From a virus, in IMG/VR virus record IMGVR_UViG_3300031351_000007, positions 1-34,491 of that record: DNA of 34,491 nt. One strand, written 5' to 3'. Under the pieces are notes generated by a model. That model ran no database searches. It worked only from the letters and a program-made list of their open reading frames with translations, and was not told the DNA's origin. Of the stretch, positions 1 through 7,170 are shown one piece after another. The translations under genes were made by a program, and so were the position numbers. Within the stretch, counting starts at the first letter, position 1, and every line of letters begins with the position of its first letter.

Positions 1-25
1 CATAAGTAATATCTGGGTCTAACAT
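1..25 (-). CDS. Start of a gene running off the left edge
   Basis: Only the first eight codons (MLDPDITY) are inside the window. An AAAGGAG ribosome binding site lies eight bases before the ATG, and the start overlaps the TAG stop of the preceding small gene, so the start is credible. Bases 1-13 match bases 2648-2660 exactly, in the reading frame of a remnant that continues ITYELLEEVENG. This gene may therefore have had a second partial copy near 2650. Function unknown. Confidence 0.55.
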
Positions 26-156
26 TTTATACACTCCTTTACATAATATCTTTTTCTTTTTATATAAATTATTAAAAAATGAGTTTCTACATCACAAATT
101 AATCTCTTTTTTTCTTGTGGTGATCCATTAAAAAATTGTTGAAATAGATGTATCAT
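19..156 (-). CDS. Small basic protein, 45 aa, unknown
   Basis: The ATG overlaps the TGA of the upstream gene (ATGA) and the TAG overlaps the ATG of the next gene, so the frame fills the gap exactly. The product starts MIHLFQQFFNGS and ends in a Lys/Arg/Tyr-rich stretch with two Cys (KECIKC). No family is recognised. The ATGA coupling is the main evidence that it is real; it has no clear ribosome binding site of its own. Confidence 0.5.
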   Translation of the reverse strand: MIHLFQQFFNGSPQEKKRLICDVETHFLIIYIKRKRYYVKECIKC

Positions 157-371
157 CCTTCAATCTCCTTGATTTTATCTTGAACATCTTCATATTGGCT
201 ATCTCTTGAATCTGGGACTCCAAGATTTTTTTTGATTTTCTTTACTCCTTTGATTTTTTTCTCTAAACAGTCATTCAACTCCTCAACACCGAATTTGCGT
301 TTGGTGTAGCCTTTTTCTTGGATAAGTTTGCCTAACTCTTTAGGAGTCCTATAGTTTGCCCTACTTATCAT
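153..371 (-). CDS. Small protein with KGYTKxKFGVE motif, 72 aa
   Basis: The start is taken as ATG at 371, 11 bases after GGAGG; an in-frame TTG at 389 is less likely. The protein is charged and probably helical. It carries GYTKRKFGVEEL near the middle, a motif also present in the 101-aa gene at 2298-2603. The two genes share a 31-base stretch with one mismatch over this motif (281-311 and 2447-2477), so they are recent paralogues or a shared exchanged module. Function unknown. It is coupled by ATGA to the gene at 19-156. Confidence 0.65.
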   Translation of the reverse strand: MISRANYRTPKELGKLIQEKGYTKRKFGVEELNDCLEKKIKGVKKIKKNLGVPDSRDSQYEDVQDKIKEIEG

Positions 372-376
372 TATAA

Positions 377-574
377 TTAATTCCTCCAATTCCTTCTCTT
401 TCTTTCCATTTTATCTTCTCCTTCATTTTGACTCCTTTTTAATTTATGCGACAAAAACCAAAGACCTGTTAATATAAAGCAAGATATACTAAGTATATTA
501 GGTATGGCTGGATGCAACAGGATTAAAATCCCAATTATCAAATTCGCAAAAGCAAATATTAAATTAAACATCAT
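377..574 (-). CDS. Small membrane protein with two predicted spans
   Basis: The 65-aa product has two hydrophobic stretches (about residues 3-21 and 25-42) followed by a basic, Arg/Lys-rich tail, which by the positive-inside rule would lie in the cytoplasm. A strong GGGAGGG ribosome binding site precedes two adjacent ATGs. The leader carries a sequence block (571-600) repeated before two other genes, near 2929-2947 and 4091-4115. No family is recognised. Small membrane proteins of this kind are common in accessory phage regions, for example in lysis or exclusion, but nothing here decides the role. Confidence 0.6.
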   Translation of the reverse strand: MMFNLIFAFANLIIGILILLHPAIPNILSISCFILTGLWFLSHKLKRSQNEGEDKMERKRRNWRN

Positions 575-616
575 TTCCCTCCCTAAGGGTTAAGGTTTAT
601 ACTGTGTTCCAATCCG

Positions 617-697
617 CTATCCGTAAAGATATAATACGCCTACTGCAAATGCTATCAAGAGAATATGATATAGAATTAACAACCATAGAGTTTTCAT
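617..697 (-). CDS. Very small membrane peptide, 26 aa
   Basis: The ATG overlaps the TGA of the methyltransferase gene (ATGA) and AAGGG lies just upstream. The product is almost entirely one hydrophobic helix (WLLILYHILLIAFAVGVLYLY). The length makes it uncertain, but the coupling and a composition typical of a single membrane span support it. Function unknown. Confidence 0.4.
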   Translation of the reverse strand: MKTLWLLILYHILLIAFAVGVLYLYG

Positions 698-1182
698 CCC
701 TTACATACTTTTCCAATTTGTAATTTTACTATTAATGTTTGTACTGGTAAAAACTTATGAAAATATATATCAGTTGCTCTTGGAAAAAGATTAGTAATCC
801 AATCAAAAATGAATCTGAGCGGCAAACCTTTAAAACATTTAAATCTTCTTTCGAGTATATTAAAACCAGTATCTTCAAAAGTGAAATAGCTACAATAGAA
901 ACAATGTTCGATATGTCTGTATGCAGTGTAAGAACTGAAATGTGGAACGATTATGTCTATTGTCGTACCATTTTTACCTATTCTTTGTAACTCTTTTAAT
1001 AATTGCCCCCTTTTATGGATATGCTCAAACACATTATCCATGAGAATATAGTCAAAAGTATTGTCTTCGAACGGTAATATTGTTTCTAAATCCCAGACAA
1101 CCACACCTTCCCCCGGTACAATATCTACATTCACAAAATCCTTTAAAATCTTTTTACCGCAACCGAGATTAAGTTTTTTCAT
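694..1182 (-). CDS. SAM-dependent methyltransferase, class I, 162 aa
   Basis: The N-terminus LNLGCGKKIL (residues 4-13) is the glycine-rich SAM-binding motif I. NVDIVPGEG follows with the acidic residue that usually binds the ribose. The central DYILMDNVFEHI matches the motif IV/post-IV pattern of small-molecule methyltransferases of the Methyltransf_11 type. No DPPY box is present, so it is not a DNA amino-methylase. It overlaps the glycosyltransferase gene by 14 bases; such pairs in phages often modify glycans or hypermodified bases. Substrate unknown. Confidence 0.8.
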   Translation of the reverse strand: MKKLNLGCGKKILKDFVNVDIVPGEGVVVWDLETILPFEDNTFDYILMDNVFEHIHKRGQLLKELQRIGKNGTTIDIIVPHFSSYTAYRHIEHCFYCSYFTFEDTGFNILERRFKCFKGLPLRFIFDWITNLFPRATDIYFHKFLPVQTLIVKLQIGKVCKG

Positions 1183-2176
1183 TGTACCCGACTTTTTTAT
1201 AAACTTCTAAAGTTTCAAGAGCCGCCTTATGCCAACTAAATTTCTCCGCTTGAATCAAGCCTTTCTCTATTAAGCTATCTTGTAAACTTTTACTATTCAA
1301 TATTCGTCCCATCCATTCAGAGATATTTTCCACATTATAAGGACTCATTAAAAAACCTCCTCTCCCAACAACTTCGGGTAGAGATGTTTGATTGGAAGCG
1401 ATAATCGGCACGCCGGATGCCATCGCTTCAAGGGCTGGAAGCCCGAAACTCTCCCATAGTGAGGGGAATACGAATAAATCAGAAGCGTTATAATAATGGG
1501 GCATATCCGCTCTGGGTACATATTCAATAAACTTTACCTTATCTTCGATTCCCAATTTTCTAACAAGGCGTTTATTATCCCTTCTGGATTTTCCGATTTT
1601 AACTAAAAGGGTATTCCGGAGTCTTTCGTTTAGAATCGCAAAAGCATTTATCAGTGTAGATATATTCTTTCTCTTTCCCTTTGCGGCTACACCCAGAACA
1701 ATCTTTTTATTCTGTGGCAATCCAGTTATTATTCTTGACGCGTGTTTGTTTCTGGGTTTAAAATTGTCGTTTTTCCCGCAATGAATCCATGTTATTTTAT
1801 TTTCTGGAAAATTGTAAGCTTTCAAGGTATCCCGATAGGAAGAATAAGAAATGCAGATTATATGTTCAGCATATTTAAGCCAGGAATATAGAAATTTCCT
1901 GCCATAGTAACCGATCGGATTCTCAAAGTACTTCTTGTATGGGAAATCGTGGTAAGTGATTATCGCCTTCCTGCCTTTAGCGAGAAAGGATAGATTGTGA
2001 TTGGCGATATGACATAAATCATACCCACTAAGATATCTGTTCCATTTCAATGAATCAGAGTGCTTCAGAAATATGTAATCTATATCGCACAAATCTTTCA
2101 GATGTTCATACAATTGTGTTGCATATTCTCCCATTCCACTATGTTCCGGCTGGTCGTTTATAAAGGCTATTTTCAT
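1169..2176 (-). CDS. Glycosyltransferase, GT4 / GT-B fold, 335 aa
   Basis: The start is ATG at 2176 (MKIAFINDQ), which overlaps the stop of the preceding small gene (ATGA) behind a GAGGAAG site; a start six codons upstream is possible. The C-terminal half has the family hallmarks KIVLGVAAKGKRKN, a nucleotide-binding beta strand, then DLFVFPSLWESFGLPALEAM with the E-x7-E pair and SGVPIIASN, which define GT4 retaining transferases. The N-terminal half contains HSGMGEYATQL typical of the acceptor domain. It likely transfers a sugar from a nucleotide donor. The acceptor (host surface glycan, virion protein or DNA base) cannot be read from sequence. DNA here looks richer in GC than the replication block, which hints at separate acquisition. 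Confidence 0.88.
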   Translation of the reverse strand: MKIAFINDQPEHSGMGEYATQLYEHLKDLCDIDYIFLKHSDSLKWNRYLSGYDLCHIANHNLSFLAKGRKAIITYHDFPYKKYFENPIGYYGRKFLYSWLKYAEHIICISYSSYRDTLKAYNFPENKITWIHCGKNDNFKPRNKHASRIITGLPQNKKIVLGVAAKGKRKNISTLINAFAILNERLRNTLLVKIGKSRRDNKRLVRKLGIEDKVKFIEYVPRADMPHYYNASDLFVFPSLWESFGLPALEAMASGVPIIASNQTSLPEVVGRGGFLMSPYNVENISEWMGRILNSKSLQDSLIEKGLIQAEKFSWHKAALETLEVYKKVGYNEKT

Positions 2177-2301
2177 TCTTCCTCTACGAACCATTTTATC
2201 CCTTCATATTCCCGTTCTATCCACTCGCCCGGCAAGACGATTGACAAGAATTGCAGAACCCTATAAGCAATAGATATTGCAATGGCTAATAATATAATCA
2301 T
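2173..2301 (-). CDS. Small membrane-anchored peptide, 42 aa
   Basis: The frame starts with ATGA overlap to the 101-aa gene and ends with ATGA overlap to the glycosyltransferase, exactly bridging the two. The first 24 residues are hydrophobic (MIILLAIAISIAYRVLQFLS) and the tail is acidic (EWIEREYEGIKWFVEEE). A membrane tether or anchor for the following glycosyltransferase is possible but is inference only. Confidence 0.5.
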   Translation of the reverse strand: MIILLAIAISIAYRVLQFLSIVLPGEWIEREYEGIKWFVEEE

Positions 2302-2603
2302 TCCTTAGTCTCAATCTCCTTGATTTCATTAACGACATAATCCCCTTGCATTCTCCTAAGTTTTTCAAGTATCCCTCTTCTGGAAATCTCATATCCGTTT
2401 ATTTCTCTAATCAATTTATCTATCTCATCTCTTAATATTTTTGTAGCCTCAACACCGAATTTGCTTTTGGTGTAGCCGAGCTTTTGTATTCTTCTAACTA
2501 TCTTATCCAATGAAAAATGGTTATATGGCGTTCCAAAATATCCAGTATCCAGAACATCTTTAATTTCATTAAATTCTGGGTCTTTTTGTTCTTTATTGGT
2601 CAT
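2298..2603 (-). CDS. Charged helical protein with KLGYTKSKFGVE motif, 101 aa
   Basis: It starts at ATG behind GAAGGAGAAGGAAGA. The product is hydrophilic, predicted mostly helical, with no Cys and no membrane segment. It shares GYTKSKFGVEA with the 72-aa gene at 153-371, and the DNA of that motif is nearly identical in both. The ends also match: both finish in IKEIE-type tails. Function unknown. The motif might be a small DNA- or protein-binding unit duplicated in this phage. Confidence 0.65.
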   Translation of the reverse strand: MTNKEQKDPEFNEIKDVLDTGYFGTPYNHFSLDKIVRRIQKLGYTKSKFGVEATKILRDEIDKLIREINGYEISRRGILEKLRRMQGDYVVNEIKEIETKE

Positions 2604-2690
2604 TCTTCCTTCTCCTTCTCATCCATTTTCAACCTCCTCTAATAATTCATAAGTAATATCGAATATATCTGGTTTACAAGGAACTCAAAA

Positions 2691-2918
2691 TCAAGTTTCA
2701 TCCGAGGACTTCTTTGATATAATCCCAGCTTTTCTAAAGCAAGCTTTGCAATCCTGTCCTTTTTGATATTCTTCGGTTCCCTTTACATCTTCGCATTGGT
2801 CTTTGTCCACAAAAAGTATTGCTACTTTACCGCATAAAGAACGATGATCTTTACCGAAAATATGCCATATTTTCATATTGTACGGTTTAGCAAGGAATAA
2901 ATCTTTCTTTTTATCCAT
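2691..2918 (-). CDS. Small Cys-containing protein, 75 aa, unknown
   Basis: A TTAGGAGGG site lies six bases before the ATG, within the repeated leader block. The product has an early KIWHIFGKDHRSLCG segment and a later CEDVKG...DCKACFRKAG segment. The His and Cys residues could together bind one zinc. The pattern resembles small phage zinc proteins of unknown role. No family name can be given. Confidence 0.6.
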   Translation of the reverse strand: MDKKKDLFLAKPYNMKIWHIFGKDHRSLCGKVAILFVDKDQCEDVKGTEEYQKGQDCKACFRKAGIISKKSSDET

Positions 2919-2927
2919 ATTTCCCTC

Positions 2928-3131
2928 CTAACTGTAAGGTTTGTGTTGAATGGTCATCTCTTTAATTTCTAAGTCTTCTGGGAACGCATTGCAAATACCA
3001 CATGCCTCCTCAATACTGCATCCTTTATTATTTTCTATCATAGAAATTTTCCTAACAGATAGTTCTACTTTTTCTGCAAATTGTTTTTGAGATAAACCTT
3101 TTTCTGCCCTAAATTCTTTAATAAAACTCAT
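2928..3131 (-). CDS. XRE/Cro-type helix-turn-helix protein, 67 aa
   Basis: Residues 5-60 match the HTH_3 (Cro/C1) fold: IKEFRAEKGLSQKQFAEKVE is helices 1-2 and SVRKISMIENNKG is the recognition helix region, followed by a helix with EEACGICNAF. There is no extra dimerisation or protease domain, so it is a Cro-sized DNA-binding protein. An AAAAGGAGG site precedes the ATG. It lies among small accessory genes and probably regulates a local promoter. No operator can be pinned to it. Its last residues MTIQHKP resemble the MTIKYKP peptide at 4103-4153, part of the repeated cassette. Confidence 0.85.
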   Translation of the reverse strand: MSFIKEFRAEKGLSQKQFAEKVELSVRKISMIENNKGCSIEEACGICNAFPEDLEIKEMTIQHKPYS

Positions 3132-3153
3132 TAAACCTCCTTTTTCTTATACT

Positions 3154-3924
3154 TCATTTTGATTCCTTGAGTTTTTTCTGCGCTTCCTTTAATTCTTCTT
3201 TGCATTCCACTACCTTTCTTCTATATTCTTCTTTTTGTTTGTCCTTATATTTTTTGATATAATTTTTATCAATCCTAAGATTGTATTCTTTAGCGCATTC
3301 AATAATATACCGAGCTGATGTATCATCTGTTTCTATTTCCGCATCGATATATTTCTGCAATTCTTGTCTTGCTTCTTCAAACGAAGAACATGGAACTGCT
3401 GTTTTCCAAGACCCGGAACCATCCTTGTATTCGTTTATACGCCATTCTAAATCACCTTTACTCTTTCCAAATAAGGTTAAAAGTTTCAGTATATAAGGGC
3501 TGTTTCCTGTATGATCCTCTTTGCAAACAAATTCGTCAAAAGTTACTATTCTACGCTCCCATTTCAACAAAGCGAAATGAGTTATTTCGCCATCAATAAA
3601 CATATTTAGGTTTTTCAATTCGGAGAACTTATTGAATTTTTTCATTTTATTTTTATTTTCTTCTGTCGCTTTTTCTATTTCTGCTTGGAGTTTTTCTTTT
3701 TGTTTATGTAATTCGTTAACTTTTTCTTCCAGTCTGTTAACTTCAATCGTATATTTTAATTCAGGGGCTTTATCAAATACCTTTTCTATAAAGTATGTTT
3801 TAGAATCATCCACATATTCGTTTTCATATTCGTCTTCTGAATAGAAAACATCTTGTACTAAAAAACCATCTTTTATCTTTTTAATGACTTCAACTTCTTG
3901 ACCGTCTCTTAAATATTTTCTCAT
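3154..3924 (-). CDS. Coiled-coil protein, 256 aa, unknown
   Basis: ATG at 3924 is chosen because GGAGGAGAA sits right before it and it overlaps the preceding frame by ATGA; an upstream in-frame start at 3963 lacks a site. Residues about 1-60 form a small beta-rich region with EVEVIKKIKDGFLVQDVF. Residues about 65-105 are a strongly charged coiled coil (EEKVNELHKQKEKLQAEIEK). A middle domain contains LLKWERRIVTFDEF and GSWKTAVPCSSFEEA. The C-terminus is again Lys/Glu coiled coil. No enzyme motif is visible and the family is not recognised. Confidence 0.7.
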   Translation of the reverse strand: MRKYLRDGQEVEVIKKIKDGFLVQDVFYSEDEYENEYVDDSKTYFIEKVFDKAPELKYTIEVNRLEEKVNELHKQKEKLQAEIEKATEENKNKMKKFNKFSELKNLNMFIDGEITHFALLKWERRIVTFDEFVCKEDHTGNSPYILKLLTLFGKSKGDLEWRINEYKDGSGSWKTAVPCSSFEEARQELQKYIDAEIETDDTSARYIIECAKEYNLRIDKNYIKKYKDKQKEEYRRKVVECKEELKEAQKKLKESK

Positions 3925-4087
3925 TTCTCCTCCAATGTTAAATGCCCTTCTTTCACAGCCCACAACAGAAGCTCACCTGCGACTTCTTGGGGTTGTTTAT
4001 GTCGTTCTTCATGTAATAAATTGCTGCATGAATCATAAATCCCTATTCGAACAACAGTATAAGTATTATAAATGTTATCTCGTTCAT
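3921..4087 (-). pseudogene. Small gene with apparent frameshift near its start
   Basis: A GGAGGAGAT site precedes ATG at 4087, but that frame (MNEITFIILILLFE) stops after 14 codons. A different frame is open across the whole interval. It reads protein-like (for example HKQPQEVAGELLLWAVKEGH) and ends in TGA overlapping the ATG of the coiled-coil gene, as real neighbours do here. No ATG, GTG or TTG starts that frame in a sensible place. A single-base shift after the third codon would join start and body into about 55 residues. It is either a decayed gene, a sequencing error, or a gene using an unusual start. Confidence 0.4.
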
Positions 4088-4102
4088 ATCTCCTCCTAAC
4101 GG

Positions 4103-4153
4103 TTAAGGTTTGTATTTAATTGTCATCCCTCCAATTTTAAATACCTTATTCAT
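4103..4153 (-). CDS. Tiny frame MNKVFKIGGMTIKYKP, doubtful
   Basis: This 16-codon frame starts by ATGA overlap with the helicase stop and ends inside the repeated leader block. Its end resembles the end of the XRE protein at 2928-3131 (MTIQHKP). It is probably the residue of a copied gene end that carries the next ribosome binding site rather than a functional peptide. Confidence 0.2.
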   Translation of the reverse strand: MNKVFKIGGMTIKYKP

Positions 4154-7100
4154 TTTTGCTCCAAATAAGACACTGCTTCTTCAAATAGATCAATCTTTTC
4201 ATCTACTTCCTTAGCCTCAGTAATAGATTCAATAATTTGCATCTTCTTCAATATGGTCTGTATAAAAAAATAATCTATACTATCTTTGACCGCAATCCAA
4301 TATGAATTAACACAGTTCTTCTGCCCAATTCTATGAATTCTGTCCTCTGCCTGTCTCATACGAGCAGGAGTCCAATCATATTCAGCGAATACAACATTGG
4401 ATGCGGCTGTCAAAGTTATACCCTCTGAACTTGCTCTAATAGATCCCACAAAAATTTTAATATCATCACAATCCTGAAATTTATCTATAGCTTCCTGCTT
4501 CTTTTCCGCATTATATCCACCTTTAATACCTACAGCTATCTTATTATATTTAAGCATTAGCCTATCAAAAATATCTCTATGATAAACAAAGACAACTACT
4601 TTATTACCTTGTTCAACAATAGAATCAATATGTTCTTCCACAAAAGGCAATTTCTCCAACGCAACTATTTGCCTGTATTTTTCTATAAGTTCCAAAGTGT
4701 AAGAGCTAGCAGAAGCTACTTCTTCATAAATCTCAGTCAATTCTTTATCTGATTTACGTTTAGCCTTTCTCTTCAATGAAATAACAGAACTCATACTCCG
4801 TTGTATCTCTTGTTCCAGAACACTCATATCAAATGAATCAATATCAACCTCAATAACTGTACGAACTTTATCCGGGAGCTCACTTAAAACCTCACTTTTC
4901 TTCCGGCGGATCATAACAGAAGTCCTTAATAGTTGACCAAGTTCTTCCGTATTACTGGATCCCTTAACATCCCAAATATATCTTCCACCATCACGAGTAG
5001 GTATCCAAGTCTTGTGAGCATTACAATATCTATAAACATAATTATACCAAGAAGCAAAAATAGTCGGGTTTAACATGTTCAACATAGTAAAGGCCTCAAC
5101 CGGTCTATTCAACACTGGGGTACCAGTTAAACACAAAACAGCCTCTATACTATCTTTCTTAGATAATTTTACAACCGCAGAAGTTCTCTTAGCTCTAAAA
5201 TTTTTTACGTAGTGAGAATTTGAAACTAAAACTCCACAAGCAAAATAATTATGATTGTCTTCCACTTCTATGTTATAAACTTTTTTATGTCTTGAATAAC
5301 CCCATCCAAATCTCTTAACACTTCTTCGTTCCAAAATCTCAACACTTTCCACCCGTGAAAACTCAACACCTTTTCCTTTCTCGCATCTATCCATTTCCAT
5401 TTTTGTGTTCTGTGAGTTTTCCCATCTACTTCTATTGCAATTTTTGACGGTAAGTGAACAATATCTATCTGATAATAATTTGGAAGATGTTGTGTCAATT
5501 TGCTCCCTTTCAAACTTTCTTTTGCTTTCTCCCCCACTATCACTTTGAATTCCATCCATTCCTTTGGAAACCCCAATGCTTCTAAAAGAATTTTCTGTGG
5601 AACAGTTATCTTGGGTTTCCCCCCTCTTCTGATAAAAGATGGGTTGTTTTTGTGATATCTCCGAGATGCTTCTCTTGACCTCTTTCTGAAATCCGGATCT
5701 TGATTTAATTTCGTCCAAAATCTTGATGCCCCCATGTTCGGTATACCTTTTTTTACCTTGGATAGTTTTCGATTTCGTTCTTCTGTAAATATCTTTTTTC
5801 TTATTTCTGGTTGTTCCATTCTCCATATTGCCGAACAACTCGTGGAACAAAATCTTTGTTTTTTGGATGGAATTACAACAAAAAATTTCCCACATTTTTC
5901 GCATTTTCTTTTCACTCTTTTCCTCAATTTTCTCGAAATTTTTCTCCTTATTTCTGGTTGTTGACCTTTCCATTTGGCAGAACAACTCACAGAACAAAAT
6001 CTTTGTTTTTTGTGTGAAGTTTTGAATTCTTTTCCACAAACATTGCAATATATAGTGTATTTTTCTTTTATCTTTTGATAAACTGCTTTGTAATAACAAC
6101 CTCTTGAACAATACTTCTGGTTTGATACTTTTGGAATAAAAATTTTCTTGCAAATACAACATTCTTTGATCTCTTTCCAATTCTTTCGCTCTGACATATC
6201 CTTTCTCCTTTGTATATATTTTATGGTTTTCTGTGCAGACAAACTTCCCTTTAGAATGAATAATTTCAACCATTCTACTTGTTTGAATAAAAGATTTCCA
6301 ATATTCAATTTTTTTAAATTCCAATTTCTTTTGAACTAAATTATAGGATAACACTTTAATAGATAATTTATTTTCCACTAAAAAACCTATAGACAACAAA
6401 CCATATTCTGTAATAACAGGCGTTTCATAATAAAAACATTCATCTATAATCAACGTTTTAAAATCAATTTCTTTCAAAGCATTTAAATAACGATCTTTAT
6501 ATATAATATCATAATTAATAACAATAAAATCACCGTCTCCTCTAAATTCATCATTACTTGATACCACTTCACATGAATTATTTCTCAATACCCATTTCTT
6601 TATCTCTTTATACCAATTATATTTCACAGTAGCCGGAGTGATTACCAATACTGGTCTATATTCTGGGTGACAATTAAGATAACCTAAAGAAGTAATAGTT
6701 TTTCCAAGTCCCATATCGTCAGCCAACAACACCCTTCCATTAGCTATATCTTCTATAAATTCAATACCAGCAATTTGGAATGGATAATATACGAGATCCG
6801 CTGGAACAGGTACAATAAGATCAGAATGTTTTTTAAAAGAAGCTTCCATCCTTTCCTTTAACATCTCATACTTTATTTTAACCTCCTCCATAACCCCCGA
6901 TTGAATATCAAGTTGTTGACCTTCTCCAGCATTCTCTTTAAGTAAATCTATATAATCATAGAAACGTTGTACATCCTTTTCAGTCATTATCTTCACTTTC
7001 CAAACTTTACGAGATTTAATATATTTTCGGACTGAAAATTCTTTCACCCGGGTTACAAGTTCCTGATCATAAGGAAAATCAAAGACAATAAAATCTTCTT

Positions 7101-7170
7101 CCTTTGTTAAAGTGGCATATATTGACATTAAAGAAACCGTGTTATCATCCTTTATCTTTATTCTTTTCAT
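4150..7170 (-). CDS. SNF2-family helicase interrupted by an intein
   Basis: The 1006-aa precursor joins a superfamily 2 helicase of about 599 aa with a 407-aa intein. N-terminal residues 1-75 resemble the small HARP-like region. YYPFQIAGIEFIED is the Q-like region, DDMGLGKT (151-158) is Walker A, and LVITPATVKYNW is motif Ia. After splicing, motif II reads DESH. SLTGTP-type motif III (CLTGTPVLNRP) follows, then DRIHRIGQK motif VI, diagnostic of SNF2 proteins such as SMARCAL1-like annealing helicases. In phages these may act like T4 UvsW in fork remodelling or recombination. That role is inference. It overlaps both neighbours by ATGA. Confidence 0.9.
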   Translation of the reverse strand: MKRIKIKDDNTVSLMSIYATLTKEEDFIVFDFPYDQELVTRVKEFSVRKYIKSRKVWKVKIMTEKDVQRFYDYIDLLKENAGEGQQLDIQSGVMEEVKIKYEMLKERMEASFKKHSDLIVPVPADLVYYPFQIAGIEFIEDIANGRVLLADDMGLGKTITSLGYLNCHPEYRPVLVITPATVKYNWYKEIKKWVLRNNSCEVVSSNDEFRGDGDFIVINYDIIYKDRYLNALKEIDFKTLIIDECFYYETPVITEYGLLSIGFLVENKLSIKVLSYNLVQKKLEFKKIEYWKSFIQTSRMVEIIHSKGKFVCTENHKIYTKEKGYVRAKELERDQRMLYLQENFYSKSIKPEVLFKRLLLQSSLSKDKRKIHYILQCLWKRIQNFTQKTKILFCELFCQMERSTTRNKEKNFEKIEEKSEKKMRKMWEIFCCNSIQKTKILFHELFGNMENGTTRNKKKDIYRRTKSKTIQGKKRYTEHGGIKILDEIKSRSGFQKEVKRSISEISQKQPIFYQKRGETQDNCSTENSFRSIGVSKGMDGIQSDSGGESKRKFEREQIDTTSSKLLSDRYCSLTVKNCNRSRWENSQNTKMEMDRCEKGKGVEFSRVESVEILERRSVKRFGWGYSRHKKVYNIEVEDNHNYFACGVLVSNSHYVKNFRAKRTSAVVKLSKKDSIEAVLCLTGTPVLNRPVEAFTMLNMLNPTIFASWYNYVYRYCNAHKTWIPTRDGGRYIWDVKGSSNTEELGQLLRTSVMIRRKKSEVLSELPDKVRTVIEVDIDSFDMSVLEQEIQRSMSSVISLKRKAKRKSDKELTEIYEEVASASSYTLELIEKYRQIVALEKLPFVEEHIDSIVEQGNKVVVFVYHRDIFDRLMLKYNKIAVGIKGGYNAEKKQEAIDKFQDCDDIKIFVGSIRASSEGITLTAASNVVFAEYDWTPARMRQAEDRIHRIGQKNCVNSYWIAVKDSIDYFFIQTILKKMQIIESITEAKEVDEKIDLFEEAVSYLEQK
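5268..6197 (-). CDS. Out-of-frame homing endonuclease nested in the intein (309 aa)
   Basis: The ATG at 6197 lies behind AAAGGAGAAAGGAT, a strong site inside the intein coding sequence; the frame is shifted by one relative to the helicase/intein frame. The N-terminal half carries three Cys-pair zinc units (CCICKK...YCSRGC, YCNVCG...FCSVSC, KCEKCG...FCSTSC). A helical NUMOD-like region with RRYHKNNPSFIRRG follows. The C-terminus has IDIVHLPSKIAIEVDGKTH and a later DARKEKVLSFHGWKVLRFWNEE, the VSR/DUF559-like PD-(D/E)XK nuclease fold seen in homing endonucleases. The likely role is cleavage of intein-less helicase genes. It stops 50 bases before the intein end. Confidence 0.85.
   Translation of the reverse strand: MSERKNWKEIKECCICKKIFIPKVSNQKYCSRGCYYKAVYQKIKEKYTIYCNVCGKEFKTSHKKQRFCSVSCSAKWKGQQPEIRRKISRKLRKRVKRKCEKCGKFFVVIPSKKQRFCSTSCSAIWRMEQPEIRKKIFTEERNRKLSKVKKGIPNMGASRFWTKLNQDPDFRKRSREASRRYHKNNPSFIRRGGKPKITVPQKILLEALGFPKEWMEFKVIVGEKAKESLKGSKLTQHLPNYYQIDIVHLPSKIAIEVDGKTHRTQKWKWIDARKEKVLSFHGWKVLRFWNEEVLRDLDGVIQDIKKFIT
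5801..6013 (-). repeat. Two direct copies of a 66-nt zinc-finger unit
   Basis: Bases 5801-5866 and 5948-6013 are closely similar, 147 bases apart. They encode KKQRFCS(V/T)SCSA(K/I)W and the following PEIR(R/K)K of the nested endonuclease. In the intein frame the same DNA gives a repeated TKILF(C/H)ELF sequence. This is an internal duplication of a zinc-binding DNA-recognition unit. Confidence 0.75.

Larger units (their letters stand above)
5218..6438 (-). mobile_element. Intein in the DExH box of the helicase (407 aa)
   Basis: The intein begins with Cys (residue 245 of the precursor, CFYYETPVITEYG, block A) directly after DE of motif II. It has block B (VCTENHKIYT with the T-x-x-H pattern). 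It ends with VYNIEVEDNHNYFACG (block F) and VLVSN (terminal Asn) before the extein Ser of SHY. The terminal residue before Asn is Ser rather than the usual His. The middle roughly 300 residues in this frame look like low-information charged sequence, because that DNA encodes an endonuclease in another frame (5268-6197). The intein frame nonetheless stays open throughout. Confidence 0.88.

Noticed and set aside
2241-2268. A plus-strand promoter-like TTGACA with TATAAG
   Set aside because: Spacing is 15 bases, it lies inside a minus-strand gene, and there is no plus-strand gene downstream.
281-2477. A CRISPR-like repeat from the 31-base match
   Set aside because: Only two copies far apart, both inside coding sequence; no spacer array is present anywhere in the window.
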